Shown: piece by piece, positions 1-8,353 of the stretch
How the letters are laid out: every line of letters starts with the position of its first letter
Numbering within the stretch: the stretch's first letter is position 1
Source of the DNA: Chryseobacterium potabilaquae
GTDB lineage: Bacteria > Bacteroidota > Bacteroidia > Flavobacteriales > Weeksellaceae
NCBI RefSeq assembly: GCF_902728265.1
Contig: NZ_CACVBR010000034.1
Location: 1 to 43,186, forward strand
Length of the DNA: 43,186 bases
Reading direction: 5' to 3'
Program-made: the position numbers and the translations under genes
Notes under the pieces: model-generated
Database searches by the model: none
What the model was told of the DNA's origin: nothing
What the model saw: only the letters and a program-made list of their open reading frames with translations

Positions 1-81
1 AAATGGACCATGCCTATTCGAAATTGGGGTATTGTTCTCAACCAATTTATGCTTATTTTTGAAAAAAGGCTCAGATTATAA
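1..81 (+). CDS. IS256-family transposase, C-terminal end (partial)
   Basis: The window opens in an uninterrupted reading frame that gives 26 residues and a stop at 79-81. The residues start KWTMPIRNWG and end FEKRLRL. A W-x(3)-RNW-G, L-N-Q-F, IF-x-x-R-L pattern is how mutator-type (IS256) transposases finish. These DDE enzymes catalyse movement of their own element. The catalytic part lies left of the window, so whether the gene is whole cannot be judged. The stop codon sits inside the repeat that begins at 67, as expected for an IS whose gene runs almost to its right end. No frameshift is visible in this piece. Confidence 0.7.
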   Translation, partial: KWTMPIRNWGIVLNQFMLIFEKRLRL

Positions 82-219
82 AATCCAAGCCTAACTTTTT
101 AACTTACACACTTTACGAGATAGTGTCGATCACTTTTATTGAATTATTTTTAAAGTTAGGCTCAGATTATAAAAATCCAAGCCTAACTTTTTAACTTAAA
201 AATTTTACGAAAGAGTGTC
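67..219 (+). repeat. Two tandem copies of an IS256-type right end (67-127 and 158-219)
   Basis: Two direct copies of about 61 bp start 91 bp apart. The first 40 bases match apart from one inserted A, and the last 21 differ at five positions. Both end in a TTTACGA...GTGTC motif, so the complement starts GACAC, plausible for an IS terminal repeat. The first copy contains the stop codon of the transposase fragment. The second also contains an inverted pair, GTTAGGCT and AGCCTAAC, followed by TTTTT, which could act as a terminator. The likely origin is two related insertions at one site, or an end duplication. The IS identity is inferred. Confidence 0.55.
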
Positions 220-290
220 TTTTTCTCTTATACTCTTCGGGTTCTAATTTTATACTTCACTAATATTTGCAATAGTTAAAGCCTCTTTTA

Positions 291-1037
291 CTATTTGTTA
301 TATGTATATGATATAGTTCTACCACTACTATTGGTCATTCTGCTAGGATATCCATTACTATTATAAATATAGGCATAAGTAGCGGAGTTCTTTGTTAAAA
401 TATTATTACTTCCTGCCATACCTTCTCCAATAAGCCCTCCAATACTATCTTCAACCATATTAAGTATTTTATATCCCATAATATTATTAAAAGGATTACT
501 TTTAGTATCAAAAGTTGAAGTCATCTCAATAGCTCCCTCTACTTTCTTAATTAGATTCCCACTATTATCAAAATAAGCGTCAACGCTATTCAAAACCGTT
601 CCACTTACAGGAGAGTATTCATCATATTTTATGTGTTTATTCTCCAAAATTTGTATATCTTTAGTATAAACTACGGTAGATGAGGTCAAATTACTAGTTA
701 CTTTTACTGAGGTAATCATCCCACTTGATGCGTATGAAAACTCTTTTATTAATTTACTTTGTCCACTAAAAGTAGTTTCTTCTTTAATAATATTATTACC
801 ACTATAAGTATAGGTATATTTAACCCCATTATCCCTAGTAATCTCTTTTATCTTATTACCATCATAATAACTATATTTTAAATTATATGGCCCTCCTGAA
901 ATAGAATCAGAAACAGTTATAGGTAATATAGGAGTTGTATTTACAACTGGTTGAGAGGGAGTCGCAATATCATCGTTTGAAGAATTGCAACTTGAAGTTA
1001 TTGCTAAAGCAATAAATGCGATAATGAATTTTTTCAT
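291..1037 (-). CDS. Lipoprotein with RHS/YD-like repeats
   Basis: A 248-residue protein with a lipoprotein signal: a hydrophobic stretch, then a Cys at about residue 17 followed by Asn-Ser-Ser. The mature part is rich in Ser, Thr, Asn and Tyr and holds several Y-x(n)-G-N-x-I/L-K-K/E segments (for example YYDGNKIKEI, FDNSGNLIKK and a last YNSNGYPSRM), like the YD repeats of RHS-type or DUF4595-like Bacteroidetes lipoproteins. It is probably an exported beta-rich cell-envelope protein. It stands alone next to the IS relics, with a similarly exported small gene upstream on the same strand. No specific function can be assigned. Confidence 0.7.
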   Translation of the reverse strand: MKKFIIAFIALAITSSCNSSNDDIATPSQPVVNTTPILPITVSDSISGGPYNLKYSYYDGNKIKEITRDNGVKYTYTYSGNNIIKEETTFSGQSKLIKEFSYASSGMITSVKVTSNLTSSTVVYTKDIQILENKHIKYDEYSPVSGTVLNSVDAYFDNSGNLIKKVEGAIEMTSTFDTKSNPFNNIMGYKILNMVEDSIGGLIGEGMAGSNNILTKNSATYAYIYNSNGYPSRMTNSSGRTISYTYNK

Positions 1038-1166
1038 TTGTATGAATTTTTAAAATTAGTATTAATAAAATAACATACATGATTATTAGCTAATAAGGTT
1101 TTTATTTAATTTAAATAAATAGTATTTCTTTATCTAGAGTTAATTCAACTCGATTATCTAATTAAA

Positions 1167-1463
1167 TTACTTTGTTACCGTAGTCGTTGTTGGGCTATAA
1201 ATGTCCAATGTAATTGCAGTAATAAATCCATTTAGAAATGTTTGCCTAGTTAAAACAGTATAATTTTCAGAATCTCCTGCCATTTGTTTAGAATCAGAGA
1301 CTCCCACTGGTGCTATACCTTCAAATAAATAGTGATTCCATTTAGTAATCTGAACATTATTTTGAGCTCCTTTCCCTACAACACTAGTGTAGCTATAACA
1401 AGAAGTTAATGTAATTGATGACATTGTCATAAACACCATCATTTTAAAATTATTTTTCATCAA
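1167..1463 (-). CDS. Bor/Iss-like small lipoprotein
   Basis: A 98-residue protein. The N-terminus is hydrophobic and ends in a lipobox (LTSC, Cys about residue 22). The C-terminal half has a spacing like that of the Bor/Iss family: a His-Tyr-Leu-Phe-x-G-I segment, then QTFLNGFITAITLDIYSPTT close to the end. In Bor proteins this region is QTFVNG followed by a hydrophobic run and IYTP. Bor (phage lambda) and Iss are outer-membrane lipoproteins linked to serum survival. The match is by eye and restricted to the C-terminal half, so the family call is tentative. It lies 129 bp upstream of the RHS-like lipoprotein gene and could share its transcript. Confidence 0.55.
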   Translation of the reverse strand: MMKNNFKMMVFMTMSSITLTSCYSYTSVVGKGAQNNVQITKWNHYLFEGIAPVGVSDSKQMAGDSENYTVLTRQTFLNGFITAITLDIYSPTTTTVTK

Positions 1464-1787
1464 TTAGATTTTAATATTTTCGACAAATATAAAATATAAT
1501 TCTGTAAAAACAAGTGAAAAATACACTGCAATTCATTGATTTTCAATAGTTTAAATCTCTGCTTATCCACTAAAATCTCTAATAAATCAATAGTATTCAA
1601 AGTTTATAGAATATCAAAAAGTTATTAATTTTTTTCTTAAAAATTAATATTTCACATAAAATTGAAAATATATTTATAATTCAAATAAAATTCATATTTT
1701 ACATATTTTTATACCTTATCATTACAAAAAAAACTCCTATACTGATAAAATCAGTATAGGAGTTTTACTATATAAGAATTATTAAAG
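1464..1787. other. Intergenic, very AT-rich
   Basis: No convincing gene. The stretch is almost pure A/T and has only the psd terminator hairpin at its right end. The promoter of the Bor-like gene should lie near 1470-1530, but no clear TAnnTTTG box was found for it. Confidence 0.5.
1730..1766 (-). terminator. Rho-independent terminator after psd
   Basis: A perfect 17-bp inverted repeat (arms 1730-1746 and 1750-1766, core CTCCTATACTGAT) with a 3-nt loop. On the minus strand the stem is followed by a run of eight T. It lies 22 bp after the psd stop codon and closes the LUD-cdsA-psd unit. Confidence 0.88.
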
Positions 1788-2441
1788 TTATTCTTTTAAT
1801 TTAGCAATAACATCCAATCCACCTTTTGTAATATCACCAATCTTACAAATAATTTCAGTATCTAATGGTAAAAAAACATCCATTCTGGAACCGAATTTTA
1901 TAAAGCCAAATTCATGTCCTGCCTTTGCATCATCTCCTTCATTACAATAAAACACAATTCTTCTCGCTACATATCCTGCAATTTGTCTAAAAACTACTTT
2001 ATGCCCCGTCAAACTTTCCACGGCAACTGTAGTTCTTTCATTTTCTGTAGAAGATTTTTCATGCCAAGCAACTAAATACTTCCCGGGATGATACTTCTTA
2101 TAAAGAACTTTACCAGACACTGGATATCGACAAATATGGACATTGAGGGGTGACATAAAAATAGACACTTGAATAGCCTTTCCATGTAAGAATTCATTTT
2201 CTTCCACTTCTTTAATCATCACGACTTTTCCATCTACAGGGGCTACAATACTTTCTTTATGTTCAAGTATATCCCTATCTGGCACTCGAAAAAACCAAAA
2301 TACTAGACTATAGATAACCAATAAAGGCATAATAATAAGTAAAGACCACATTTTAAGAAAGTAAATAGCCAATCCACCTACTATTATAAAAATAGTCGTT
2401 GCTACGAAAATAGTTCCTTTTGATTCTTTGTGTAATTTCAT
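1788..2441 (-). CDS. psd: Phosphatidylserine decarboxylase, short (Psd-like) type
   Basis: Makes phosphatidylethanolamine from phosphatidylserine at the inner membrane, using a pyruvoyl group made by self-cleavage. It has 217 residues, the length of the short archaeal/Bacteroidetes class rather than the roughly 300 of E. coli Psd. N-terminal hydrophobic segments lie at about 12-30 and 33-50, then the family APVDG (67-71), VSIFMSPLNVH (92-102) and the processing site GSR (G184, S185) in FGSRMDVFLP. Cleavage would leave S185 as the pyruvoyl. It starts four bases after the cdsA stop, so the two are co-transcribed and supply sequential phospholipid steps. Confidence 0.93.
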   Translation of the reverse strand: MKLHKESKGTIFVATTIFIIVGGLAIYFLKMWSLLIIMPLLVIYSLVFWFFRVPDRDILEHKESIVAPVDGKVVMIKEVEENEFLHGKAIQVSIFMSPLNVHICRYPVSGKVLYKKYHPGKYLVAWHEKSSTENERTTVAVESLTGHKVVFRQIAGYVARRIVFYCNEGDDAKAGHEFGFIKFGSRMDVFLPLDTEIICKIGDITKGGLDVIAKLKE

Positions 2442-2445
2442 AAGG

Positions 2446-3318
2446 TCAAATAAATTTTTCTAAAATAAAATACAAATATACAACAGGTGCGCAAATTATA
2501 AAACTATCTAGTCTATCTAATACGCCACCATGCCCGGGGATAATATTCCCACTATCTTTAACTCCAAAGGTTCTTTTTAATTGGCTTTCAACCAAATCTC
2601 CTAAAGGGGCAAAAGCTGCCACTAAAAATCCTACTACCATCCAATTACCTCTCAATTCTTGTTGATAATATTCTATAAAATAGGATAATACCAACGTTAA
2701 AGTAACACCTCCGATATACCCTTCCCAAGTTTTTTTAGGAGAGATTTTAGGTGCCATTTTATGTTTCCCAAAAAACTTACCTGTCAAATATGCAAAAGTA
2801 TCGCTACTCCATATTAAAACAAATAAAAATAAAACTTCTAAAGAAAATGAATCATTAAAGTTTGAAAATTTTGGAAGACCTAGAGCGAAACAAAATGGGA
2901 GAGCTACATAAATGACTACAAAAATTAATTTTCCACTGTTATAATATAACTCGTTGGGATATTTGAATAATGTAAATATCGCAATACCAATTAAACTAAG
3001 GGCCAAAATCTCACTAAGCCTAAAATCATAAAAAAAATCATGATGGAAATATCTTTTAGAAAAAATATAAAATATAAAAATAACCAGAGGGTAAACCACC
3101 CACTTCTCATATCCGTTACCAAACTTCATCATTTTTATACATTCCCAAGCCCCTACTATTAGAAAGAATGTAATAAGGCCAAAATATAGGTATTGTTGTT
3201 GAATAATCCCTGGATAAATCCCATTGATTAATTGAGCTCCCATTGATGTGGTGCAAAGAATAATAATTCCAACATATACAATTCCTGAAATTGTCCTTTG
3301 AATAAGATTTCTGTCCAA
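2446..3318 (-). CDS. cdsA: Phosphatidate cytidylyltransferase (CDP-diglyceride synthase)
   Basis: Converts phosphatidic acid and CTP to CDP-diacylglycerol, the precursor of all bacterial phospholipids. The 290-residue protein is mostly transmembrane helices. The SPKKTWEGYIGG segment and the C-terminal CDS signature S-x-LKR-x(4)-KDSG-x-IIPGHGG-x-LDR are intact. The signature supplies the metal- and CTP-binding residues. It sits between the LUD-domain gene (26 bp upstream) and psd (4 bp downstream) in one minus-strand unit, so the operon makes CDP-DAG and then PE, with the phosphatidylserine synthase step encoded elsewhere. Confidence 0.95.
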   Translation of the reverse strand: MDRNLIQRTISGIVYVGIIILCTTSMGAQLINGIYPGIIQQQYLYFGLITFFLIVGAWECIKMMKFGNGYEKWVVYPLVIFIFYIFSKRYFHHDFFYDFRLSEILALSLIGIAIFTLFKYPNELYYNSGKLIFVVIYVALPFCFALGLPKFSNFNDSFSLEVLFLFVLIWSSDTFAYLTGKFFGKHKMAPKISPKKTWEGYIGGVTLTLVLSYFIEYYQQELRGNWMVVGFLVAAFAPLGDLVESQLKRTFGVKDSGNIIPGHGGVLDRLDSFIICAPVVYLYFILEKFI

Positions 3319-3344
3319 AATTTAAAATTTAAAATGTTACTGCA

Positions 3345-3926
3345 TTAATCTTCTAATAACAATAAAAATAACTTTGTAGTAATAGTAGAAGAGCTATCTA
3401 GCTTTGTTTGACTTCCACTAATAGATGTAAGATTTTTAATATTTCCATTTCTTTTTATTTTACTCATTGCATCATTAAGATTACTCACTATCTGGGAGAC
3501 ATTTGCAATGATAATAATTTTATTTGGCAATTTTGAAGAATGATAATGGAGAATATTATTATGAGACAGCATTATTCGCCCATCATAAGCAATCAAATAT
3601 TCACAAGTAATGAATACTGCATCATCCAATGCATTTAGTTCATTTGTATACGCGACTTTTATCACATTCAAAAAGTTCTGTAATTCTTTATCCCAGCAAA
3701 AAAAATTGTTAATACCCTCTATTTTAACAATCTGTTGTAAAGTTTTAAGAGCTTCCGCTTCATCTGCACAATAATTAAAAAATCCCCCGGAGTGCGTAAA
3801 TAATTGCGCAAACTTATAGTCAAGGTCCGCATTTTTCAGCGAATCTCCAAGTTTTTCCAAACTCTGCTTTTCGTCTTCTTCAGGTTGGTTGGTAAGTTTG
3901 CTTACAATCCTCTTGAATAAATTCAA
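3345..3926 (-). CDS. LUD-domain (LutC/YkgG-like) protein
   Basis: A 193-residue protein with a polar, charged N-terminus (residues 1-35) and a LUD-type alpha/beta domain. Visible landmarks are the SGGFFNYC segment, the ITCEYLIAYDGRIMLS core strand and the final SGSQTKLDSS segment. LutC takes part in lactate oxidation with LutA and LutB, but neither is nearby. This is the stand-alone form found in Flavobacteriia next to cdsA and psd, and its function there is unknown. It is first in the LUD-cdsA-psd operon and has a good -7 motif 28 bp upstream of its start. Confidence 0.75.
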   Translation of the reverse strand: MNLFKRIVSKLTNQPEEDEKQSLEKLGDSLKNADLDYKFAQLFTHSGGFFNYCADEAEALKTLQQIVKIEGINNFFCWDKELQNFLNVIKVAYTNELNALDDAVFITCEYLIAYDGRIMLSHNNILHYHSSKLPNKIIIIANVSQIVSNLNDAMSKIKRNGNIKNLTSISGSQTKLDSSSTITTKLFLLLLED

Positions 3927-3953
3927 CTTAATTTATTTTTAGTCAACTTTATA

Positions 3954-3961
3954 CAAAAGTA
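3954..3961 (-). promoter_or_regulatory. Bacteroidetes-type -7 element for LUD-cdsA-psd
   Basis: The minus strand reads TACTTTTG, matching TAnnTTTG, 28 nt before the LUD gene start. No clear -33 TTTG partner is seen at the expected spacing. Confidence 0.5.
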
Positions 3962-4009
3962 AAAAATTAATTATATAGATTCTAAAAAACTGCCCTTAAA
4001 TATGAAAAA

Positions 4010-4034
4010 ACCTAGTAGTTTAAAACTACTAGGT
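4010..4034 (-). terminator. Rho-independent terminator after ftsH
   Basis: The inverted repeat ACCTAGTAG...CTACTAGGT (arms 4010-4018 and 4026-4034) is followed on the minus strand by six T. It lies 28 bp after the ftsH stop and separates the rsfS-ftsH unit from the LUD promoter. Confidence 0.85.
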
Positions 4035-4061
4035 TGTATTTTAATTCATTTTACTTAAAAA

Positions 4062-6047
4062 TTAAATTTGAGTAGGACTTTCTGGTGCCTGAATTTCGTT
4101 TTCCTTTTCTTCTTCTTTTTCAGGAATAGTATTCGTAACAGGTTTTTCAGTCAACTCAGGATCCCATGCTCTTTTACCAAAGATTTCTTCTAAATCTTCC
4201 CGGAAAATAACTTCCTTCTCTAACAGTTTATTCGCCAAAGCATCTAATTTATCTTTATTCTCAGCAAGAATAGTAACTGCTCGATCGTACTGATTTTCAA
4301 TAATAGACTTGATTTCAGCATCAATTTTAGTTGCTGTCTCTTCGGAATATGGTTTACCAAAAGAATATTCAGATTGCCCAGAGCTATCATAGTAAGAGAT
4401 ATTACCAATATTAGGACTCAATCCATAAATGGTTACCATAGCTTGAGCTCTTTTAGTTACAGTTTCCAAGTCTGAAAGCGCACCTGTTGATATATTATTG
4501 AATATTACCTGCTCTGCTGCTCTTCCTCCTAAGGTTGCACACATCTCATCCAACATCTGTTCTGTAGTAGTAAGCTGCCTCTCTTCCGGAAGATACCAAG
4601 CCGCTCCCAAAGAACGTCCTCTCGGAACTATAGTAACTTTCAACAATGGAGATGCATGTTCTACCAACCAAGAGATTGTAGCATGACCTGCTTCATGATA
4701 TGCCACCCTTTTCTTTTCAGAAGGTTTGATCGCTTTATTCTTTTTCTCAAGCCCTCCAATGATACGGTCTACCGCATCAAGAAAATCTTGTTTTGTAACA
4801 GAGTCATGATTATTTCTGGCCGCTATCAATGCTGCTTCATTACACACATTCGCAATATCTGCTCCACTAAACCCTGGAGTTTGTTTTGCTAAAAATTCCC
4901 TATCAACACTATTATCCAGCTTAATTTTCTTTAAATGAACATCAAAAATTTGCCTTCTTTCATGTAATTCCGGAAGATCTACATAAATAGAACGATCAAA
5001 ACGCCCTGCCCTCATTAAAGCTTTATCTAAAATATCCGCCCTATTTGTCGCAGCCATCACTATAACATTCGTATCTGTACCGAAACCATCCATTTCTGTT
5101 AACAGCTGGTTAAGAGTATTTTCCCTTTCATCATTCCCTCCAGAGAAATTATTTTTACCCCTTGCACGTCCAATGGCGTCAATCTCATCAATAAATATGA
5201 TGGCTGGAGATTTTGCTTTTGCTTGCGCAAAAAGATCTCTTACTCTCGAAGCCCCAACTCCTACAAACATCTCTACGAAATCTGATCCTGAAAGAGAGAA
5301 AAAAGGAACTCTTGCCTCTCCCGCCACAGCCTTAGCAAGCAATGTTTTCCCTGTTCCCGGAGGCCCTACTAAAAGAACACCTTTAGGAATTTTACCTCCT
5401 AATTTGGTATATTTTTCAGAATTTTTGAGGAAATCTACTACCTCCTGAACTTCTTCTTTTGCCCCTTCTAAACCAGCAACATCTTTAAATGTCACCTGAA
5501 TACGCTCTTTTTCATCAAATAATTTGGCTTTAGATTTCCCAATGGAAAAGATCTGTCCTCCAGGACCTCCGCCTCCGCCCATCTTTCTGAAAAGAAGGAA
5601 GTAAAACAATCCTAAAATAGCAATCCAAATCAATGCTGAGACTAAGATATCCGTGAATGGATTCTTCCCAACCCCATAATCTTTTGTCGTCTTAATATTC
5701 GGATTCGCCGCTTTTATTTGATCAAATTTTTGAAGAAAAAGCTGAAGATCACCGTATTTAACAGTGTAATCGGCCTTAGGAGCCATAGAAAAAGCTGAAA
5801 GTGGATCACTTTCTTTAGAATTTTTACTCACCATTGCTGTTTTAGCAGCTTGGGTAAGAAATATATCAGCCTTCTCAGTATCTTTATAAATTATAATATT
5901 TTGAATTTTTCCAGTCTGCATTTCTTTAAAGAAACCATCTTCGTCAATAGTCTTTGCACTGCTGTCACCCAAAAAGTTGGTCACAAAAAATAACAAAAGA
6001 GCTATGATCGCAATCGGAAAAAACCAGTTAAATCCTTTATTGTTCAT
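4062..6047 (-). CDS. ftsH: ATP-dependent zinc metalloprotease FtsH
   Basis: Membrane-anchored AAA+ protease that degrades unneeded membrane and cytosolic proteins. Order of parts in 661 residues: transmembrane helix 1 (about 8-25), periplasmic domain (about 28-130), transmembrane helix 2 (about 133-153), a Gly-rich linker, then the AAA domain with Walker A GPPGTGKT (228-235), Walker B IIFIDEID, and the arginine-finger region [18 protein letters not shown]. The M41 peptidase zinc motif is HEAGH (H451, E452, H455). The acidic, Glu-rich tail is typical. It lies 16 bp downstream of rsfS and shares its promoter. All catalytic residues are present. Confidence 0.97.
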   Translation of the reverse strand: MNNKGFNWFFPIAIIALLLFFVTNFLGDSSAKTIDEDGFFKEMQTGKIQNIIIYKDTEKADIFLTQAAKTAMVSKNSKESDPLSAFSMAPKADYTVKYGDLQLFLQKFDQIKAANPNIKTTKDYGVGKNPFTDILVSALIWIAILGLFYFLLFRKMGGGGGPGGQIFSIGKSKAKLFDEKERIQVTFKDVAGLEGAKEEVQEVVDFLKNSEKYTKLGGKIPKGVLLVGPPGTGKTLLAKAVAGEARVPFFSLSGSDFVEMFVGVGASRVRDLFAQAKAKSPAIIFIDEIDAIGRARGKNNFSGGNDERENTLNQLLTEMDGFGTDTNVIVMAATNRADILDKALMRAGRFDRSIYVDLPELHERRQIFDVHLKKIKLDNSVDREFLAKQTPGFSGADIANVCNEAALIAARNNHDSVTKQDFLDAVDRIIGGLEKKNKAIKPSEKKRVAYHEAGHATISWLVEHASPLLKVTIVPRGRSLGAAWYLPEERQLTTTEQMLDEMCATLGGRAAEQVIFNNISTGALSDLETVTKRAQAMVTIYGLSPNIGNISYYDSSGQSEYSFGKPYSEETATKIDAEIKSIIENQYDRAVTILAENKDKLDALANKLLEKEVIFREDLEEIFGKRAWDPELTEKPVTNTIPEKEEEKENEIQAPESPTQI

Positions 6048-6063
6048 TTATACTTTTTAAAAT

Positions 6064-6432
6064 TTAAAATTCATTTTCGATTTTGGTAATCATTGCATCA
6101 CCCCAAAGTTCTTCTATATCATAGTATTCCCGAACTTGTTTTTGAAATATATGAACGACCACTGAAACATAATCCACCAAAACCCACATAGCGTTTTCAG
6201 TTCCTTCAACATGCCAAGGTCTCTCTTTAAGGTCATTTCTGACTTTTTTTTCAACACTTCCTGCCAATGCAGCTACCTGTGTATTCGAGTTTCCACTACA
6301 TATTACAAATGTTTCAGCTACCGAGTTTTCTATGTTTGAAAGGTCAAAGATCATAATATCCTCCCCTTTTACATCTTGAATAGCTTCAATGATTTTATCT
6401 AATAGTTCTTGTTTTTCTGCTGTTTTATTCAT
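6064..6432 (-). CDS. rsfS: Ribosomal silencing factor RsfS
   Basis: Binds ribosomal protein uL14 (L14) and blocks subunit joining in slow growth. At 122 residues it has the normal length. The family core is present: the FVICSGNS segment, the ERPWHVEGTENA-x-WVLVDY block, VVVHIFQ and the C-terminal YYDIEELWGDA. It is first in an operon with ftsH, an arrangement common in Bacteroidetes, and is divergent from birA. A -7 motif lies 20 nt before its start. Confidence 0.95.
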   Translation of the reverse strand: MNKTAEKQELLDKIIEAIQDVKGEDIMIFDLSNIENSVAETFVICSGNSNTQVAALAGSVEKKVRNDLKERPWHVEGTENAMWVLVDYVSVVVHIFQKQVREYYDIEELWGDAMITKIENEF

Positions 6433-6451
6433 TAAAAAATACTATAATCTG

Positions 6452-6459
6452 CAAATTTA
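6452..6459 (-). promoter_or_regulatory. -7 element for rsfS-ftsH
   Basis: The minus strand reads TAAATTTG (TAnnTTTG), ending 19 nt before the rsfS start codon. The -33 partner is not clear. Confidence 0.5.
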
Positions 6460-6518
6460 TTGTTTTTTCTTTACTTTAACCTTACTTTTACCCCTTGAAA
6501 TTCTTAAAGTTTTCTTAA

Positions 6519-7235
6519 ATGAGTCAACTATTCTATCTCAAAGAATGTTCTTCTACTAATGACGAAATTTCAAAGTTTTTACTTTATAAAAATTCAGATT
6601 TCATAGCATTACATACTTTTAATCAGACCAGAGGCCGCGGCCAATACGGAAATACCTGGTATTCAGCTGCAAAAAAAAATATTGCATATACTTTAGCGGT
6701 AAGCACCCAAAACTTTGTCTACTCTGATTTTCTGTTCAATTATTATACCGCAATCCTTATACACGATTTCATTGCCAATTTGACTGAAGTTACCCCTAAA
6801 ATTAAATGGCCAAATGATATAATCCTTAAAAATAAAAAAATTGCCGGAATTCTAATAGAAAAGAAAAAAATTAATCAAAAAGAATATTTCATAGTAGGAA
6901 TCGGAATCAATATTCTTCAAGAAAGATTTGATGCTCTATCTAACGCCGGATCAATTTTCACGCAAACAGGAAAAGAAAACAGCCTTGAAGAGATTGCATT
7001 GAAACTTCATCATTATTTGGTAAAAAAATTAAAAGAAACCCCTTCTAATCAAATGATAATAGAACAATTCAACCTCCACCTATTTAAGAAAGACGAAATT
7101 TCCGTGTTCGAAATAGGAGAAACTAGACAAAATGGCATTATCAAAAAAGCCGACGAAGAAGGTAAACTATGGATAGAATTAGAAAAAGAAGGCATCAGTT
7201 CTTTTTACCATAAAGAAATAAAGCTACTTTATTGA
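6519..7235 (+). CDS. birA: Biotin--[acetyl-CoA-carboxylase] ligase
   Basis: Attaches biotin to the carrier lysine of biotin carboxylases by way of biotinyl-5'-AMP. The 238 residues cover only the catalytic and small C-terminal domains. The N-terminal helix-turn-helix of E. coli BirA is absent, so it should not act as a repressor. Seen motifs: SSTND (11-15), the nucleotide-binding GRGQYGNTW (39-47), KWPND (96-100) and KKIAGILIE, with K107 at the position of the catalytic lysine. The last 7 bp overlap the end of the convergent permease gene on the other strand. Confidence 0.94.
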   Translation: MSQLFYLKECSSTNDEISKFLLYKNSDFIALHTFNQTRGRGQYGNTWYSAAKKNIAYTLAVSTQNFVYSDFLFNYYTAILIHDFIANLTEVTPKIKWPNDIILKNKKIAGILIEKKKINQKEYFIVGIGINILQERFDALSNAGSIFTQTGKENSLEEIALKLHHYLVKKLKETPSNQMIIEQFNLHLFKKDEISVFEIGETRQNGIIKKADEEGKLWIELEKEGISSFYHKEIKLLY

Positions 7236-8341
7236 TTAGCTCTTTTAAGATATAAATACAATGCAACAGGTAAAAAAACAAGGTTCGGAAACCACATGGC
7301 TAAAGCAGGAGACAGACTTTTATTCTCTGAAACTATTTTTAACGCCTCAAAAGAAAACACAAACATAAAAGCCAAAGAAATACCTATCGCCAAATTAATT
7401 CCTAATCCTCCTCTTTTCTTTTGTGAAGAAAGTGAAAGCGCTAAAAAAGTAAGAATGATAATTGAAACCGGCATTGAAGTTCTTTGATACAACTCGTTTA
7501 AGTGAGAATTGAGATTGCTATTTCCTTTTTCATTTTCCCTTTTAATAAACTTAAGAAGCTCGGGAGTCGTTTTATTCTGCCCTAAAAGCTCGTTAGGAAA
7601 TAGTTCCTCAGGAGCTGCACCATAAGTTTTTTTCAAGTCAAATCCATTCCGTAATGTTTCAGAATCATTTTTGTTTACTGTTTTTTCAACATAGCTATTT
7701 AAAACAAAATACTTTTTATTTTGATCCCAATATACATCTGAAGATTTAAGCTCATAAATCATTCTTCTATTTTTATCAAACTTTTGATAGATGAACCCAG
7801 ACCCTCGCCTTTCCATTTTATTCCAGGAATTGATAAAAATATATTCTGTTCTACTTAATTGTGCCGTAACGGGAGCCGTTCCAAGAACTTTCTCTTTATT
7901 CCTTGCATTATAAGTATATGCTTCAAGTTCATTTTTTTTAATATTCGCCCAGGGTAGTACAAAATGATTAATAACCAAAGAAATTGAAGCAATAAATAAT
8001 GAAGTGAGTAAATAGGGTCTGGCAAAACGATGAAAACTTGAGCCACTACTAATAATGGCAACAATTTCGGTATTATTTGCCATTCTAGATGTAAAATAAA
8101 TCACAGAAATAAACACCAAAATTGACAAGAAAGTCATTACAAGGTTCACAATCCAATAGGGATAAAAGTGAACTAAAAAATAGGATAAATCAAGCTTAGG
8201 ATCGATTAACTTTGCATTTTCAATTCTGGGTATCTTTTGCTGTACATCAATTACCAATACAACTATAGACAGCAATATAAGCATGAAACTAAAAGTTCCA
8301 AGATATTTTTTAATCACATACCTGTCTATAATTTTAAACAT
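7229..8341 (-). CDS. LptF/LptG-family permease
   Basis: Inner-membrane part of the Lpt system, which extracts lipopolysaccharide and passes it to the periplasmic bridge. It has 370 residues, typical for LptF/G. Three N-terminal transmembrane helices (about 13-31, 56-83 and 106-128) are followed by a roughly 150-residue periplasmic jelly-roll region and three C-terminal helices (from about 287), ending VALYLYLKR. Sequence alone does not separate LptF from LptG. It begins 12 bp after the tgt stop, a pairing typical of Bacteroidetes, so it belongs to the GT2-DUF4296-tgt unit. Its end overlaps birA by 7 bp. Confidence 0.9.
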   Translation of the reverse strand: MFKIIDRYVIKKYLGTFSFMLILLSIVVLVIDVQQKIPRIENAKLIDPKLDLSYFLVHFYPYWIVNLVMTFLSILVFISVIYFTSRMANNTEIVAIISSGSSFHRFARPYLLTSLFIASISLVINHFVLPWANIKKNELEAYTYNARNKEKVLGTAPVTAQLSRTEYIFINSWNKMERRGSGFIYQKFDKNRRMIYELKSSDVYWDQNKKYFVLNSYVEKTVNKNDSETLRNGFDLKKTYGAAPEELFPNELLGQNKTTPELLKFIKRENEKGNSNLNSHLNELYQRTSMPVSIIILTFLALSLSSQKKRGGLGINLAIGISLAFMFVFSFEALKIVSENKSLSPALAMWFPNLVFLPVALYLYLKRANQ

Positions 8342-8353
8342 ATTTTTATTATT

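Noticed and set aside
4498..5448. Open frames on the plus strand across ftsH
   Set aside because: They are shadows of the strongly conserved ftsH coding sequence, with no start signals or family match.
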